28,192 nucleotides of DNA. Origin: Thaumasiovibrio sp043421945 (GTDB lineage Bacteria > Pseudomonadota > Gammaproteobacteria > Enterobacterales > Vibrionaceae). How positions within the stretch are numbered: position 1 is the first letter of the stretch; the number at the start of each line of letters is the position of its first letter. Positions 17,001 through 23,908 of this stretch are shown here, piece by piece. The stretch spans positions 1-28,192 of the forward strand of contig JBHOGO010000060.1 in NCBI GenBank assembly GCA_043421945.1, written 5' to 3'. The position numbers and the translations under genes are program-made. The notes beneath the pieces were generated by a model, which was given only the letters and a program-made list of their open reading frames with translations, was not told the DNA's origin and ran no database searches.

Positions 17001-17462
17001 GTGGGTAAGGGGACGATGTTTTCACTTAACTTACCACGTGCTCAAGAAGAGAAAGTGGCAGTGAAAAAAGAGTCAGTCCCCGTATCGAATTTACAATCAC
17101 TGCGAGTACTCTGTGTGGATAACGAACCCGATATTTTGATTGGTATGGAGAGTTTATTGAGTCGCTGGGGGTGTGAAATACGTACAGCAGAAACGGTACA
17201 GGCCGTGATGGCAACGTTGGGGGATGGGTGGCGCCCAGATGTTGTTCTCAGTGATTATCACTTAGAGAATGAGCAAACTGGATTACAGGTACTGCAACAG
17301 TGCCGGTTGTCGTTAGGGAACACCTTTGCTGGCGTGCTGATCAGCGCGGACCGAACACCAGAAACACAAGATGCTGCGAAAGCGAATGGCTATCAGTTTA
17401 TGAGTAAACCCGTGAAACCAATCAAGCTGAGAAATATCCTTAATCAGGTAGTGACTCATTGA
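14025..17462 (+). CDS. crbS: Hybrid sensor histidine kinase CrbS with N-terminal SLC5 transporter domain
   Basis: CrbS senses an unknown cue, thought to be linked to acetate, and in Vibrio cholerae acts through CrbR to induce acs. The 1145-residue protein has, in order: an SSS/SLC5 transporter-like module with about 13 helices (1-510); a linker; a PAS domain (about 630-745); a coiled coil (about 750-790); a HisKA domain with AVSHDLMQPLNA and phospho-acceptor His799; a HATPase domain with its N-box near 912 (NAFRYNP), DNGPGIEE and GLGLGLAIARG; and a receiver domain (1026-1145) with VVLSDYHL, Asp1077. The same architecture is seen in CbrA-type and MxtR-type kinases. SD GAGGGTGAT is about 5 bases upstream. 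crbR is about 8.6 kb away. Confidence 0.92.
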   Translation: MTQGWVVIPVSLVYLGLLFFIAWYGDKRPRWLAGWRPWIYSLSIAVYCTSWTFYGTVGQASENIWSFLPIYFAPILVFTLGWRVLARIVLIAKREHITSIADFIAARYGKSQGIAVLVTVIAVVGILPYIALQLRGITLGMAQVAPDWVAFDGEGSSLSAGVVAMALAVFTVLFGTRHIDSTEHHRGMMMAVAFESVIKLVAFLLVGMFAFGMLVGLPHDILSQTMSEPQHQVRWGSLIIHTILTMAAIFCLPRQFHTIVVENNHAQDLHTARWVFPSYLVLMGLFVVPLALVGQILLPDVSADTYVINLPLFAGQNSIAMLAFVGGTSAASGMVIVSTIALAIMVSNDLVLPLLLRRVRIASDGSSEFAGLLLNIRRVLIGLLLFAAWGFYQALVEIPSLSSIGFLAFAAIAQFFPPLIGGIYWREGNRKGVYSGLIGGFTIWVITMMAQTQMLAGSSETNILLWVLAPPSIPLFNTLSDVDWGMLLSLLVNIVLYVVVSLATRPSLTERLQAASFVGAPLADTESSSVYQSRVTVAELEVLAGRFVGRPRAKQAFHNFSKQHGLQLSPQQQADAMLIRHTERVLAGVFGASSARLVLTSALQGRDMQLEEIATIVDEASELFDFSRGLLQGAIEHISQGIAVVDKQLKLVAWNQRYLQLFEFPAGLIQVGRPIADVIRHNAYRGLCGPGDPEEHVQKRVEYLKAGSAHTSSRLRADGTVIEVQGNPMPGGGFVMSFSDITQFRQTEDALQEANETLEARVQARTKELESLNKRLVSATRNAEQMSQSKSRFLAAVSHDLMQPLNAARLFSSSLNEVANTEETRQLAKYIESSLGAAEDLISDLLDVSRLESGKLAARVRPFALHQVFDTLGAEFGVLAQQQNIDFRVVKTDAIVASDPKLLRRALQNFLTNAFRYNPKGKVLLGCRRIDGELHVQIWDNGPGIEEDKQIEIFDEFTRGESANSEHGLGLGLAIARGISRVLGHRLDMHSTVGKGTMFSLNLPRAQEEKVAVKKESVPVSNLQSLRVLCVDNEPDILIGMESLLSRWGCEIRTAETVQAVMATLGDGWRPDVVLSDYHLENEQTGLQVLQQCRLSLGNTFAGVLISADRTPETQDAAKANGYQFMSKPVKPIKLRNILNQVVTH

Positions 17463-17515
17463 TTTGGTTTAGTGCTGATTTGACTTAGCCCGAATGGTTT
17501 TGAGAATACTGCCTC

Positions 17516-17660
17516 TCATCATGGTGTTGGACAAGATAAAGCACTGGCAACGTTAATGATGTCGGTGCTACTCATCACTTCGAGCTTAAGTTCACTTATG
17601 GCTGTCGGATTCTTCCTAAGCTTGTGAACAGTGGATTGACCAGGGTGACAAGGCAGGTGA
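17516..17660 (-). pseudogene. Decayed paralogue of the 17833-18192 membrane protein
   Basis: Read on the minus strand this segment aligns with codons about 26-62 of the intact neighbour. It gives GQSTVHKLRKNPTAISELKL followed by EVMSSTDIINVASALSC, against GQTTVRKLRNNPEAKSELGL and EVMSGFDIVNVASALSC. A one-base deletion near 17639-17645 shifts the upstream hydrophobic part (LLTCLVTL) out of frame, no start codon precedes it, and two TGA stops (17516-17521) end it early. It is therefore a remnant of a duplicate or of a related gene. DNA identity is also visible, for example around CACTCATCACTTCGAG versus CTACTCATCACTTCGAG. Confidence 0.8.
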
Positions 17661-17756
17661 GAAGAAAGCTGAGAGATAGATAATCTAACTTACATTAGTG
17701 GACATTACAGTCATGGCACCGGCATAAATCACTTCCTGCGCAGCCTCCCTGCTATA

Positions 17757-17772
17757 CCAATAGCCCTATCGG
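17757..17772. repeat. Short hairpin, possible dispersed-repeat fragment
   Basis: CCAATAG (17757-17763) and CTATCGG (17766-17772) form a 7-bp stem with one G-U pair, inside an AT-rich stretch running to about 17800. The surrounding sequence resembles short intergenic repeats I associate with vibrios, but only from memory. A transcript-end hairpin is the alternative. Confidence 0.25.
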
Positions 17773-17832
17773 TGTTATTAAGTATTAGCTTGGTTTATGA
17801 CTGAATATTACTGCTTACCGCTCAACTTAGCT

Positions 17833-18192
17833 TTAAACACTATCGTCTAGATATGCACAGGTAATTAGTATCGATGCGCTAATTAATAAGCTATACCAAG
17901 TGATGCAGGCAAGAACCTGATCAAATCGGTTTGTATGTTGGACCAAAGTTCGTTTGTTAGCGCCAAAATGAGGGCGTTTTTCCGTTATCTTGGCTAGCCA
18001 ATCTGGGCATGACAACGCACTGGCGACATTGACAATATCGAAACCACTCATCACTTCGAGTCCAAGCTCACTTTTGGCTTCCGGGTTATTTCGAAGCTTG
18101 CGAACAGTAGTTTGACCAAGAATGACGAGGCAAATTAAAGAAAAAAAGCCTAAGGCGAATCCCAAAAACGCTATCTTCGTTATCAAAGGCAT
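17833..18192 (-). CDS. Hypothetical two-helix membrane protein
   Basis: I do not recognise this 119-residue protein. It has a hydrophobic helix at about 4-25, a hydrophilic middle (LRNNPEAKSELGLEVMSGFD, then a basic stretch around 66-85) and a second helix at about 95-115. The overall layout resembles UspB, but I see no convincing sequence match. Protein-coding status is supported by the remnant at 17516-17660, which keeps the same reading frame with mostly conservative changes, as expected if selection once acted on it. An SD-like AAAGGA lies about 11 bases before the ATG. A second ORF in another frame overlaps its first 107 bases. Confidence 0.6.
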   Translation of the reverse strand: MPLITKIAFLGFALGFFSLICLVILGQTTVRKLRNNPEAKSELGLEVMSGFDIVNVASALSCPDWLAKITEKRPHFGANKRTLVQHTNRFDQVLACITWYSLLISASILITCAYLDDSV

Positions 18193-18301
18193 ACTTGTAG
18201 AGTTCCTTTAGTAAGGGTAATGCTTCTCGACTATGGGCTTCATATTGACCTAAAAGATCCTCTCTATTCATTGTTCTATTGGTGAGAATGATACTTGCCA
18301 T
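18086..18301 (-). CDS. Small hypothetical ORF overlapping the downstream membrane-protein gene
   Basis: This 71-residue ORF starts MASIILTNRT and continues MNREDLLGQYEAHSREALPL, a plausible amphipathic start. Its last 36 codons overlap the downstream gene in a different frame and read as low-quality sequence. Either it is a short real gene with a long overlap, or it is the N-terminus of the downstream protein separated by a frameshift. A weak GGA lies about 8 bases before the ATG. No family is recognised. Confidence 0.3.
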   Translation of the reverse strand: MASIILTNRTMNREDLLGQYEAHSREALPLLKELYKYAFDNEDSVFGIRLRLFFFNLPRHSWSNYCSQASK

Positions 18302-18465
18302 GTTTTATGTCCAATAAAGTCATTAACTAGGTAATATCAAGTAACTTGGCTGACACTTAAAATATGTTTACTGAGGATGGCTTTTGTTTGGGAATTATGT
18401 CTAATTTATCAGGAGACACCGATCCTATTTTCAAGCGGTTTTCGACGTGTATCACTTCTTTGGCA

Positions 18466-18957
18466 TTACTGTGATTCGTCTGTAAACAGTGTCTCATAGA
18501 CGATGAAATCGATGCCCGTGGCGCCGTAATAGAGGGTGTTATCGGCACTGATAACCACGCGGATAACGCTCTCTTCGGATTGTGGAGAAGGGAGAGATAC
18601 CTGCCATGCTAGACCTTGTTCATCTACTCTTTCCATATCGATAGGTGAAGAGAACTCCTTAGGATCATCAGAGAGTGAAATTTTGATACCTTCTAAGGGT
18701 ATCTCGGTATTTAATGAGAGGTTTAACTGACTATCGGTTTGAGATTCAGAGCGAAACTGGACCTTAAATTCACCGTTCTCCATGTTACATAATCCACTGG
18801 TGTAACGGCAGTTCGACTTACTCGCGAGTTTATAGCTTTCGCCTTCTTGTGCGGCGTGGGGCTTTTCACTGATCGCCATATCGGTACCGAAGTAGGCGAT
18901 AACTGCTAAAACTGGCGCAATGAGAAGTGCAATGATGGTGTGTTTGCTTTTAAACAT
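18466..18957 (-). CDS. Hypothetical membrane-anchored periplasmic protein
   Basis: The 163-residue product has an N-terminal signal-anchor (about 8-27: IIALLIAPVLAVIAYFGTDM) and a polar domain predicted to face the periplasm. Two cysteines (NCRYTSGLCNM, about 49 and 57) could form a disulfide. The rest alternates beta-like polar and hydrophobic stretches with many Ser, Glu and Asp residues and no recognisable enzyme motif. SD AAGGA lies about 7 bases before the ATG. It precedes the symporter terminator on the same strand. I recall similar unnamed proteins beside VC_2705-type symporters in vibrios, which is only a memory-based association. Function unknown. Confidence 0.7.
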   Translation of the reverse strand: MFKSKHTIIALLIAPVLAVIAYFGTDMAISEKPHAAQEGESYKLASKSNCRYTSGLCNMENGEFKVQFRSESQTDSQLNLSLNTEIPLEGIKISLSDDPKEFSSPIDMERVDEQGLAWQVSLPSPQSEESVIRVVISADNTLYYGATGIDFIVYETLFTDESQ

Positions 18958-19014
18958 CTAGCGTCCTTGTTGCAAATGTTGGGGGCAAGTACTTACCTTA
19001 TCTCACTAAGGTGA

Positions 19015-19040
19015 TAAAAAAAGCCCCGAGCGGGGCTTTT
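19015..19040. terminator. Bidirectional terminator downstream of the symporter gene
   Basis: AAGCCCC (19021-19027) pairs with GGGGCTT (19032-19038) over a GAGC loop, with an A-run on the left and a T-run on the right. On the minus strand it ends the symporter operon just after the stop at 19056. Confidence 0.85.
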
Positions 19041-19055
19041 GTGGGATGTGTCTGA

Positions 19056-20783
19056 TTAGTGATCTTGCGCTTCACCAGCACCTGCTGGAACTCGCACATG
19101 TTCAACTAAATCTTTCACCTCTTGCGGTGTCTCTGCAGTAACTCGTGTGACTAAGTTAGCAACAGCAAAGTTAAACAGCGCACCGATAGCACCAAAGGCA
19201 TTGGGTTCAATGCCAAGGAACCAGTTCTGACCCCAGCTTTCTAAGTATGTCCAGTCAGCGACAAACAAGAAGCCTTTGTGTTGGAATACGTAGAATAGAG
19301 TAATACTGATACCTGCGACCATTCCGGCAATGGCGCCTTCTTTATTGATCCGTTTACTAAATATACCCATCATTAGCACAGGGAATATGGACGAAGCTGC
19401 AAGACCAAAGGCGAGGGCAACAGTACCCGCAGCAAAGCCGGGTGGATTTAGCCCGAGATAACCAGAGACCCCAATGGCTACTGCCATGGTTATCCGACTG
19501 GCAAGCAGTTCGTTTTTCTCCGAAATGTGTGGATTAAGCACACCTTTGATTAAATCATGGGAGATGGAGGAGGATATGGCTAATAACAGACCGGCGGCTG
19601 TAGACAGCGCTGCCGCAAGCCCCCCTGCGGCTATCAATGCAATAACCCAGTTAGGAAGTTGTGCAATTTCAGGGTTCGCTAACACCATAATATCGCGGTC
19701 AACTCTTAACTCATTGGTTTCAGCACTGGATGTGTATTGAATCGCTCCATCACCATTCTTATCATCGAAGCCGAGTAGGCCTGTTGTTTCCCAGTTTTTG
19801 AACCAATCTGGACGCTCATCGTAAACAAGGTGCTGACCAGGAGCAGGGTTAACGGTATCCATAAGGTTCAGGCGAGCCATCGCAGCAACAGCAGGAGCAG
19901 TGGTATAAAGGATAGCGATAAAGATCAATGCCCAACCTGCTGATGTACGTGCATCACGTACTTTTGGTACTGTAAAGAAACGGATAATAACGTGCGGTAA
20001 ACCTGCCGTACCAATCATCAATGACATGGTGTAAACGAACATATTAAGCGTATCGCCACGCACCTGTGTGGTGTATTCCGTGAATCCTAACTCGGTGACA
20101 ACTTGATCAAGCCGGTCGAGTAAGTAGACATCGGTTCCCACCATGGTACCCCCGAGACCGATTTGTGGGATTGGGTTACCCGTTAGTTGAAGTGAAATAA
20201 AGATCGCTGGAATGGTGTAAGCCAAAATCAGTACACAATACTGTGCGATTTGCGTGTAGGTAATGCCTTTCATGCCACCCATTACGGCATAAATAAAGAC
20301 AATACACATACCAATGCCGAGACCTGTTGCGTAGTCCACTTCGAGGAAGCGACCAAAGGCAACACCAACCCCTTTCATCTGCCCAATAACGTAGGTGACA
20401 GAGGCGATGATCAAACAGGCAACGGCAACAACGCGAGCCGTTTTAGAGTAGAAGCGCTCACCAACAAACTCAGGTACGGTAAATTTACCAAACTTACGCA
20501 GGTAAGGGGCGAGGAGTAGTGCTAGTAGTACATAGCCGCCTGTCCACCCCATTAGAAATACAGAACCACCGTATCCCATGAAGGCAATTAAGCCTGCCAT
20601 TGAAATGAATGAAGCAGCAGACATCCAATCCGCGGCTGTTGCCATACCATTCGCGATAGGGTGTACGCCGCCGCCTGCGACATAGAACTCTTTAGTTGTT
20701 CCAGCTCGTGCCCAAATGGCAATGCCGATATAGATAAGGAACGTTGCGCCAACAACGAGATAAGTTATCGTTTTTAATTCCAT
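19056..20783 (-). CDS. Sodium:solute symporter large subunit, ActP-like (VC_2705 type)
   Basis: This 575-residue SSS/SLC5 protein resembles the acetate permease ActP and matches the VC_2705 subfamily that always pairs with a small DUF4212 protein. Motifs are EFYVAGGGVHPIANGMATAA (about 32-51), with the Na+-site region ADWMSAASFISMAGLIAFMG just after it, GQMKGVGVAFGRF, and ISSSISHDLIKG in the core. A hydrophilic loop at about 305-375 carries DKNGDGAI (341-348), which looks like an EF-hand or dockerin calcium loop. Acetate or another short carboxylate is the likely solute given acs and crbSR in the window, but this is inferred. SD AAGGAG precedes the ATG. The gap to the small subunit is 14 bases. 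Confidence 0.92.
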   Translation of the reverse strand: MELKTITYLVVGATFLIYIGIAIWARAGTTKEFYVAGGGVHPIANGMATAADWMSAASFISMAGLIAFMGYGGSVFLMGWTGGYVLLALLLAPYLRKFGKFTVPEFVGERFYSKTARVVAVACLIIASVTYVIGQMKGVGVAFGRFLEVDYATGLGIGMCIVFIYAVMGGMKGITYTQIAQYCVLILAYTIPAIFISLQLTGNPIPQIGLGGTMVGTDVYLLDRLDQVVTELGFTEYTTQVRGDTLNMFVYTMSLMIGTAGLPHVIIRFFTVPKVRDARTSAGWALIFIAILYTTAPAVAAMARLNLMDTVNPAPGQHLVYDERPDWFKNWETTGLLGFDDKNGDGAIQYTSSAETNELRVDRDIMVLANPEIAQLPNWVIALIAAGGLAAALSTAAGLLLAISSSISHDLIKGVLNPHISEKNELLASRITMAVAIGVSGYLGLNPPGFAAGTVALAFGLAASSIFPVLMMGIFSKRINKEGAIAGMVAGISITLFYVFQHKGFLFVADWTYLESWGQNWFLGIEPNAFGAIGALFNFAVANLVTRVTAETPQEVKDLVEHVRVPAGAGEAQDH

Positions 20784-20797
20784 TTCTCTCTAGCTCC

Positions 20798-21061
20798 TTA
20801 CTCGTCTACGCCGAATTCACGGTCAATTTGACGCATTTTCCACGCGTAGTAGAAAATAATGCCGAGGAAGCAATAGATCGAGCCTTGCTGGGCGAACCAG
20901 AATCCGAGCTTATAGCCACCAAGTTGAATTTGATTAAGTACATCTACAAATAAAATGCCGCAGCCAAACGACACAAGAAACCAGATGACCATCAACTTCA
21001 CCATCAGTTTTACATTTTTGTCCCAGTAGGCTTGGGCTCGTTCTTTATCTTCGAACGCCAT
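20798..21061 (-). CDS. DUF4212 protein, small subunit of the sodium:solute symporter
   Basis: Starting at the ATG at 21059-21061 gives 87 residues, MAFEDKERAQAYW onward, preceded by AAGGAG with a 7-base spacer. An ATG at 21080-21082 would add seven residues, but it lies upstream of that SD and is rejected. Two hydrophobic helices (about 21-42 and 54-74) are joined by a short loop, with a charged tail. It matches the DUF4212/'solute symporter small subunit' family found immediately before VC_2705-type symporters. The topology parallels YhdT beside PanF in this same window. It is probably required for assembly or activity of the large subunit. Confidence 0.92.
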   Translation of the reverse strand: MAFEDKERAQAYWDKNVKLMVKLMVIWFLVSFGCGILFVDVLNQIQLGGYKLGFWFAQQGSIYCFLGIIFYYAWKMRQIDREFGVDE

Positions 21062-21093
21062 GGCCGTCTCCTTATGTTCCACGTTAATGAAAT

Positions 21094-21123
21094 GTTACAG
21101 GATGACAATAGCAACGAAGTCAA
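21094..21123 (-). promoter_or_regulatory. Candidate promoter of the DUF4212-symporter operon
   Basis: On the minus strand TTGACT (21118-21123) is followed after 18 bases by TGTAAC (21094-21099). It lies between the upstream terminator and the DUF4212 SD, giving a leader of about 25-30 bases. The -10 is imperfect. Confidence 0.4.
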
Positions 21124-21160
21124 AAAGGGTCTGTGCAACTTTAGTCGAGAGTATGGCGAT

Positions 21161-21185
21161 AAAAAACGCCCTAATGAGGGCGTTT
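21161..21185 (-). terminator. Rho-independent terminator of the MarC-family gene
   Basis: AAACGCCCT (21164-21172) pairs perfectly with AGGGCGTTT (21177-21185) over an AATG loop. The A-run at 21161-21166 gives a U-tract on the minus strand. It separates the MarC-family gene from the symporter operon. Confidence 0.85.
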
Positions 21186-21268
21186 CGTTTTATATCGCTA
21201 GAAAGCGTAGGGGAGAGTGGCAGTTTCTTTAGCCAAAAGTCTAAAGAGTTTCGTCATTTTAAATGGCA

Positions 21269-21895
21269 CTACCCGAGATAAAAGTCTCGGATACCCAGAA
21301 GTAAATTATTGAGCGCTACAGCTGACAAGATTAATCCCATCACTCTACTAATAATGGCGGCTCCAACATTGCCGATTATCTTTTGGATAACATTGGCAGA
21401 GAGTAAAAGAATTAAGGTAATGAGTAATACCGCGATCATGACACCCGCGGTGATAGCTTGATCGGCAATAGAATATCGAGAGTTATCGGTAAGCATCACA
21501 ATGGCCATCATTGCACCTGGTGATGCAATCGATGGAATCGCTAAAGGATAAACGGCGAGATTAGCGAGATCTGACTTGCTCATGTCTTCTGAGAGTCGGG
21601 TTTCTATTTCAGGCTTACTTTCGCCAAAAATCATGGTGAGCGCAAATAGCAGGAGCACTAAGCCACCAGCAGCCTGAAATGCAGGAAGAGGTATCTCCAT
21701 TGCTTCCAGAAGTATTTGCCCACCAATGAGGAAAAAGAGTAGCACGCCAGTCGCGATAGCAATCGCTTTCAACGCCACTAAGCGGCGTTGTTTCTTTTGT
21801 AGGTGCTGAGTCTGAGAGAGGTAAACGGGTACAGAACCAATCGGGTCGATAACCGCCCAAAGAACGACAAACTGAGTAATAAAAACGCTGAGCAA
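21269..21895 (-). CDS. MarC family integral membrane protein
   Basis: The 208-residue product has about six hydrophobic helices and the MarC/UPF0056 hallmarks: VVLWAVIDPIGSVPVYLS near the N-terminus (about 9-26) and the repeat-like YPLAIPSIASPGAMMAIVML (about 115-134), then MGLILSAVALNNLLLGI at the C-terminus. Despite the name, family members have no proven role in antibiotic resistance, and their function is not settled. The start is TTG (21893-21895), backed by TAGGAGA about 8 bases upstream; no nearby ATG has an SD. It has its own terminator and is divergent from tcyP. Confidence 0.92.
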   Translation of the reverse strand: MLSVFITQFVVLWAVIDPIGSVPVYLSQTQHLQKKQRRLVALKAIAIATGVLLFFLIGGQILLEAMEIPLPAFQAAGGLVLLLFALTMIFGESKPEIETRLSEDMSKSDLANLAVYPLAIPSIASPGAMMAIVMLTDNSRYSIADQAITAGVMIAVLLITLILLLSANVIQKIIGNVGAAIISRVMGLILSAVALNNLLLGIRDFYLG

Positions 21896-22447
21896 GAACG
21901 TGTCTCCTATATCAATTGATGGGATGGCACTTCTGGTACTTTAGCATCGTATTTATCGTCATAATGGCAGACCAAACACGATACTTTGTTTGGCACATGG
22001 CGCGGTTTATTACTTATCGCGAATATGCCCAAGCGTTCAATATATCACCTCTCTTTTGAAGCTAGACTTAACCGCCACTAAATCGATGAAATAAATTTAA
22101 GCTCGGCGATGTATATACTGAATGAATTCCAGGTTATTTTTTATGACGCTATTTGTGTTTCCTGACTTAAATTGCTAATTTGTGGTGATTAATTTATCTA
22201 TGTGGTCTGTCATACTTTTCTTGTTTTAAAGGTATACAGTTGATGAAATTACCATCAAAAAAACGGTAAACACTCAAGTGCTCAGTCGCTTGCCATTTAT
22301 ACTGTTTGGATCCTTCTGACACACCACCTATTTACAACAATGACTGATTTGTTTTCGTCTTAATGAAGCATTCAACGTCTTAATTTCCGAATATCCACTT
22401 TTTGGCTTCTTGTGACAGAAGTCGCTCACACTTTAAAGGAAATCACA
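21896..22447. other. Long AT-rich divergent intergenic region between the marC-like gene and tcyP
   Basis: No gene is visible in these 552 bases. They hold several dyads: CCAAAC (21972-21977) with GTTTGG (21988-21993), TTGATG (22240-22245) with CATCAA (22253-22258), and TGTGA (22411-22415) with TCACA (22426-22430). A possible -10, TATACT (22298-22303), lacks a good -35. The length suggests a regulated promoter for tcyP or an unannotated small RNA, neither shown. Confidence 0.5.
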
Positions 22448-23851
22448 ATGAGCTTTAGTGTCATCGCGAACATCGCGATATTTGTTATGCTAATTATGTT
22501 TTTGTATCGTATGCAATCTACCTATGTTGCCTTTACGAAGCGTGTCTTTGCAGGTTTAGGGCTAGGTGTTGTTTTTGGTGCAGCTCTGCAGCTATTTTAT
22601 GGTCAAGGTAGCGATGTCATTCGCACCTCTATTGAGTATTTCGATATTGTCGGTGTTGGTTATGTGCGCTTCTTGCAGATGATCATCTACCCATTGGTTA
22701 TGGTGTCGATTATTTCGGCTATCTTACGCCTTAAAGATGGGACATCACTGGGGAAAATTTCTGGGTTAACGATTGGTGTTCTGGTGATTACCACCATGAT
22801 TTCAGCCGTCGTGGGCATCCTGATTTCAAATCTGTTTGGTCTGACGGCCGAGGGTCTAGTTGCAGGCTCTGCTGAGCTAGCACGTGGTGAGCTTCTACAG
22901 AATCGACTAGGCGTGGTTGAAAATGTGTCGTTTGCAAAAATGGCGATTGACTTCTTACCTGCTAACCCATTCCTTGATATGACGGGTGCGCGTCGTACAT
23001 CGACGATTGCGGTGGTTATCTTCTCTGTGTTTGTGGGTATTGCAGCAACAGGTATTGCGCGTAAGCAACCTGAAGAGTTTGCGTCTTTTGAAAAATTCAT
23101 CAAGATGATGCAAGCGATTGTGATGCGTATTGTTACCTTGGTGCTTCGTTTAACACCCTACGGTGTGATGGCACTGATGACGAAGGTCATTTCTGGTTCT
23201 AACTATGCCGATATCTTAGAGCTTGGTAATTTTGTGGTGGCGTCGTACGCGGCATTGTTCATCATGTTTGGTATTCACCTTGCGATCGTTGCGATGATGG
23301 GGCTTAACCCTGTTCGCCATCTTAAGAAGATTCTACCGGTACTGACGTTTGCGTTTACCTCACGTACTTCAGCAGGTGCTATTCCAATGAACGTGAAGAC
23401 TCAAGAAGAAGGACTAGGTATCCCATCGGGTATCGCTAACTTTGCCGCTTCGTTTGGCTCGACGATTGGTCAAAATGGTTGTGCGGGTATTTACCCAGCA
23501 ATGCTAGCGGTAATGATTGCACCAACGGTGGGTATTAACCCAATGGATCTCGGTTTTCTCATTCCGCTTGTTGCCATTATCACGGTGAGCTCGTTTGGTG
23601 TTGCCGGTGTGGGTGGTGGTGCGACATTCGCTGCGCTTATTGTCTTGTCGGCAATGGATTTACCCGTCGCGCTGGCCGGTCTTCTTATTTCTATCGAGCC
23701 ACTGATCGACATGGGACGTACAGCATTGAATGTTTCTGGTTCAATCACAGCGGGTACCGTGACGTCGAAGGTATTGGGCGAAACCGATATGGCAGTATTT
23801 AACAACGACGAAGCGCTAGAGCTAGATGGCGGTGAAGACGCAATGGCTTAA
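22448..23851 (+). CDS. tcyP: L-cystine:cation symporter TcyP (YdjN)
   Basis: TcyP imports L-cystine through the inner membrane with Na+/H+. The 467-residue protein belongs to the dicarboxylate/amino-acid:cation symporter (DAACS) family and is colinear with E. coli YdjN/TcyP. Near-identical stretches are ISNLFGLTAEGLV, LTPYGVMALMTKV, LTFAFTSRTSAGAIPMN (the serine-rich re-entrant loop), FGSTIGQNGCAGIYPAMLAV, GVAGVGGGATFAALIVLSAM and SIEPLIDMGRTALNVSGS. I chose the ATG at 22448, with AAAGGA 7 bases upstream and the family N-terminus MSFSVIANI. An in-frame ATG at 22412 would add 12 residues and is less likely. A disulfide reductase gene follows on the same strand. Confidence 0.95.
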   Translation: MSFSVIANIAIFVMLIMFLYRMQSTYVAFTKRVFAGLGLGVVFGAALQLFYGQGSDVIRTSIEYFDIVGVGYVRFLQMIIYPLVMVSIISAILRLKDGTSLGKISGLTIGVLVITTMISAVVGILISNLFGLTAEGLVAGSAELARGELLQNRLGVVENVSFAKMAIDFLPANPFLDMTGARRTSTIAVVIFSVFVGIAATGIARKQPEEFASFEKFIKMMQAIVMRIVTLVLRLTPYGVMALMTKVISGSNYADILELGNFVVASYAALFIMFGIHLAIVAMMGLNPVRHLKKILPVLTFAFTSRTSAGAIPMNVKTQEEGLGIPSGIANFAASFGSTIGQNGCAGIYPAMLAVMIAPTVGINPMDLGFLIPLVAIITVSSFGVAGVGGGATFAALIVLSAMDLPVALAGLLISIEPLIDMGRTALNVSGSITAGTVTSKVLGETDMAVFNNDEALELDGGEDAMA

Positions 23852-23908
23852 GCGATGTTTTAACGACATCGTAAAGCAGCCTAGAAAGGCAATACAACAA
23901 GGCAGTAT

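Larger units (their letters stand above)
17463..17832. other. Gene-poor stretch after crbS
   Basis: No intact gene and no clear terminator for crbS is visible. The stretch holds a decayed fragment of the neighbouring membrane-protein gene (listed separately). It also holds a short hairpin-forming AT-rich segment around 17750-17800 that may belong to a dispersed repeat. Confidence 0.6.

Noticed and set aside
18397..18474. 25-codon ORF on + starting MSNLSGDTDPIF
   Set aside because: Very short, weak SD, no recognisable feature; cannot be supported as a gene.
22411..22430. TGTGA...TCACA considered as a CRP site upstream of tcyP
   Set aside because: The half-sites are 10 bases apart; CRP needs 6. 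It also lies too close to the start codon.
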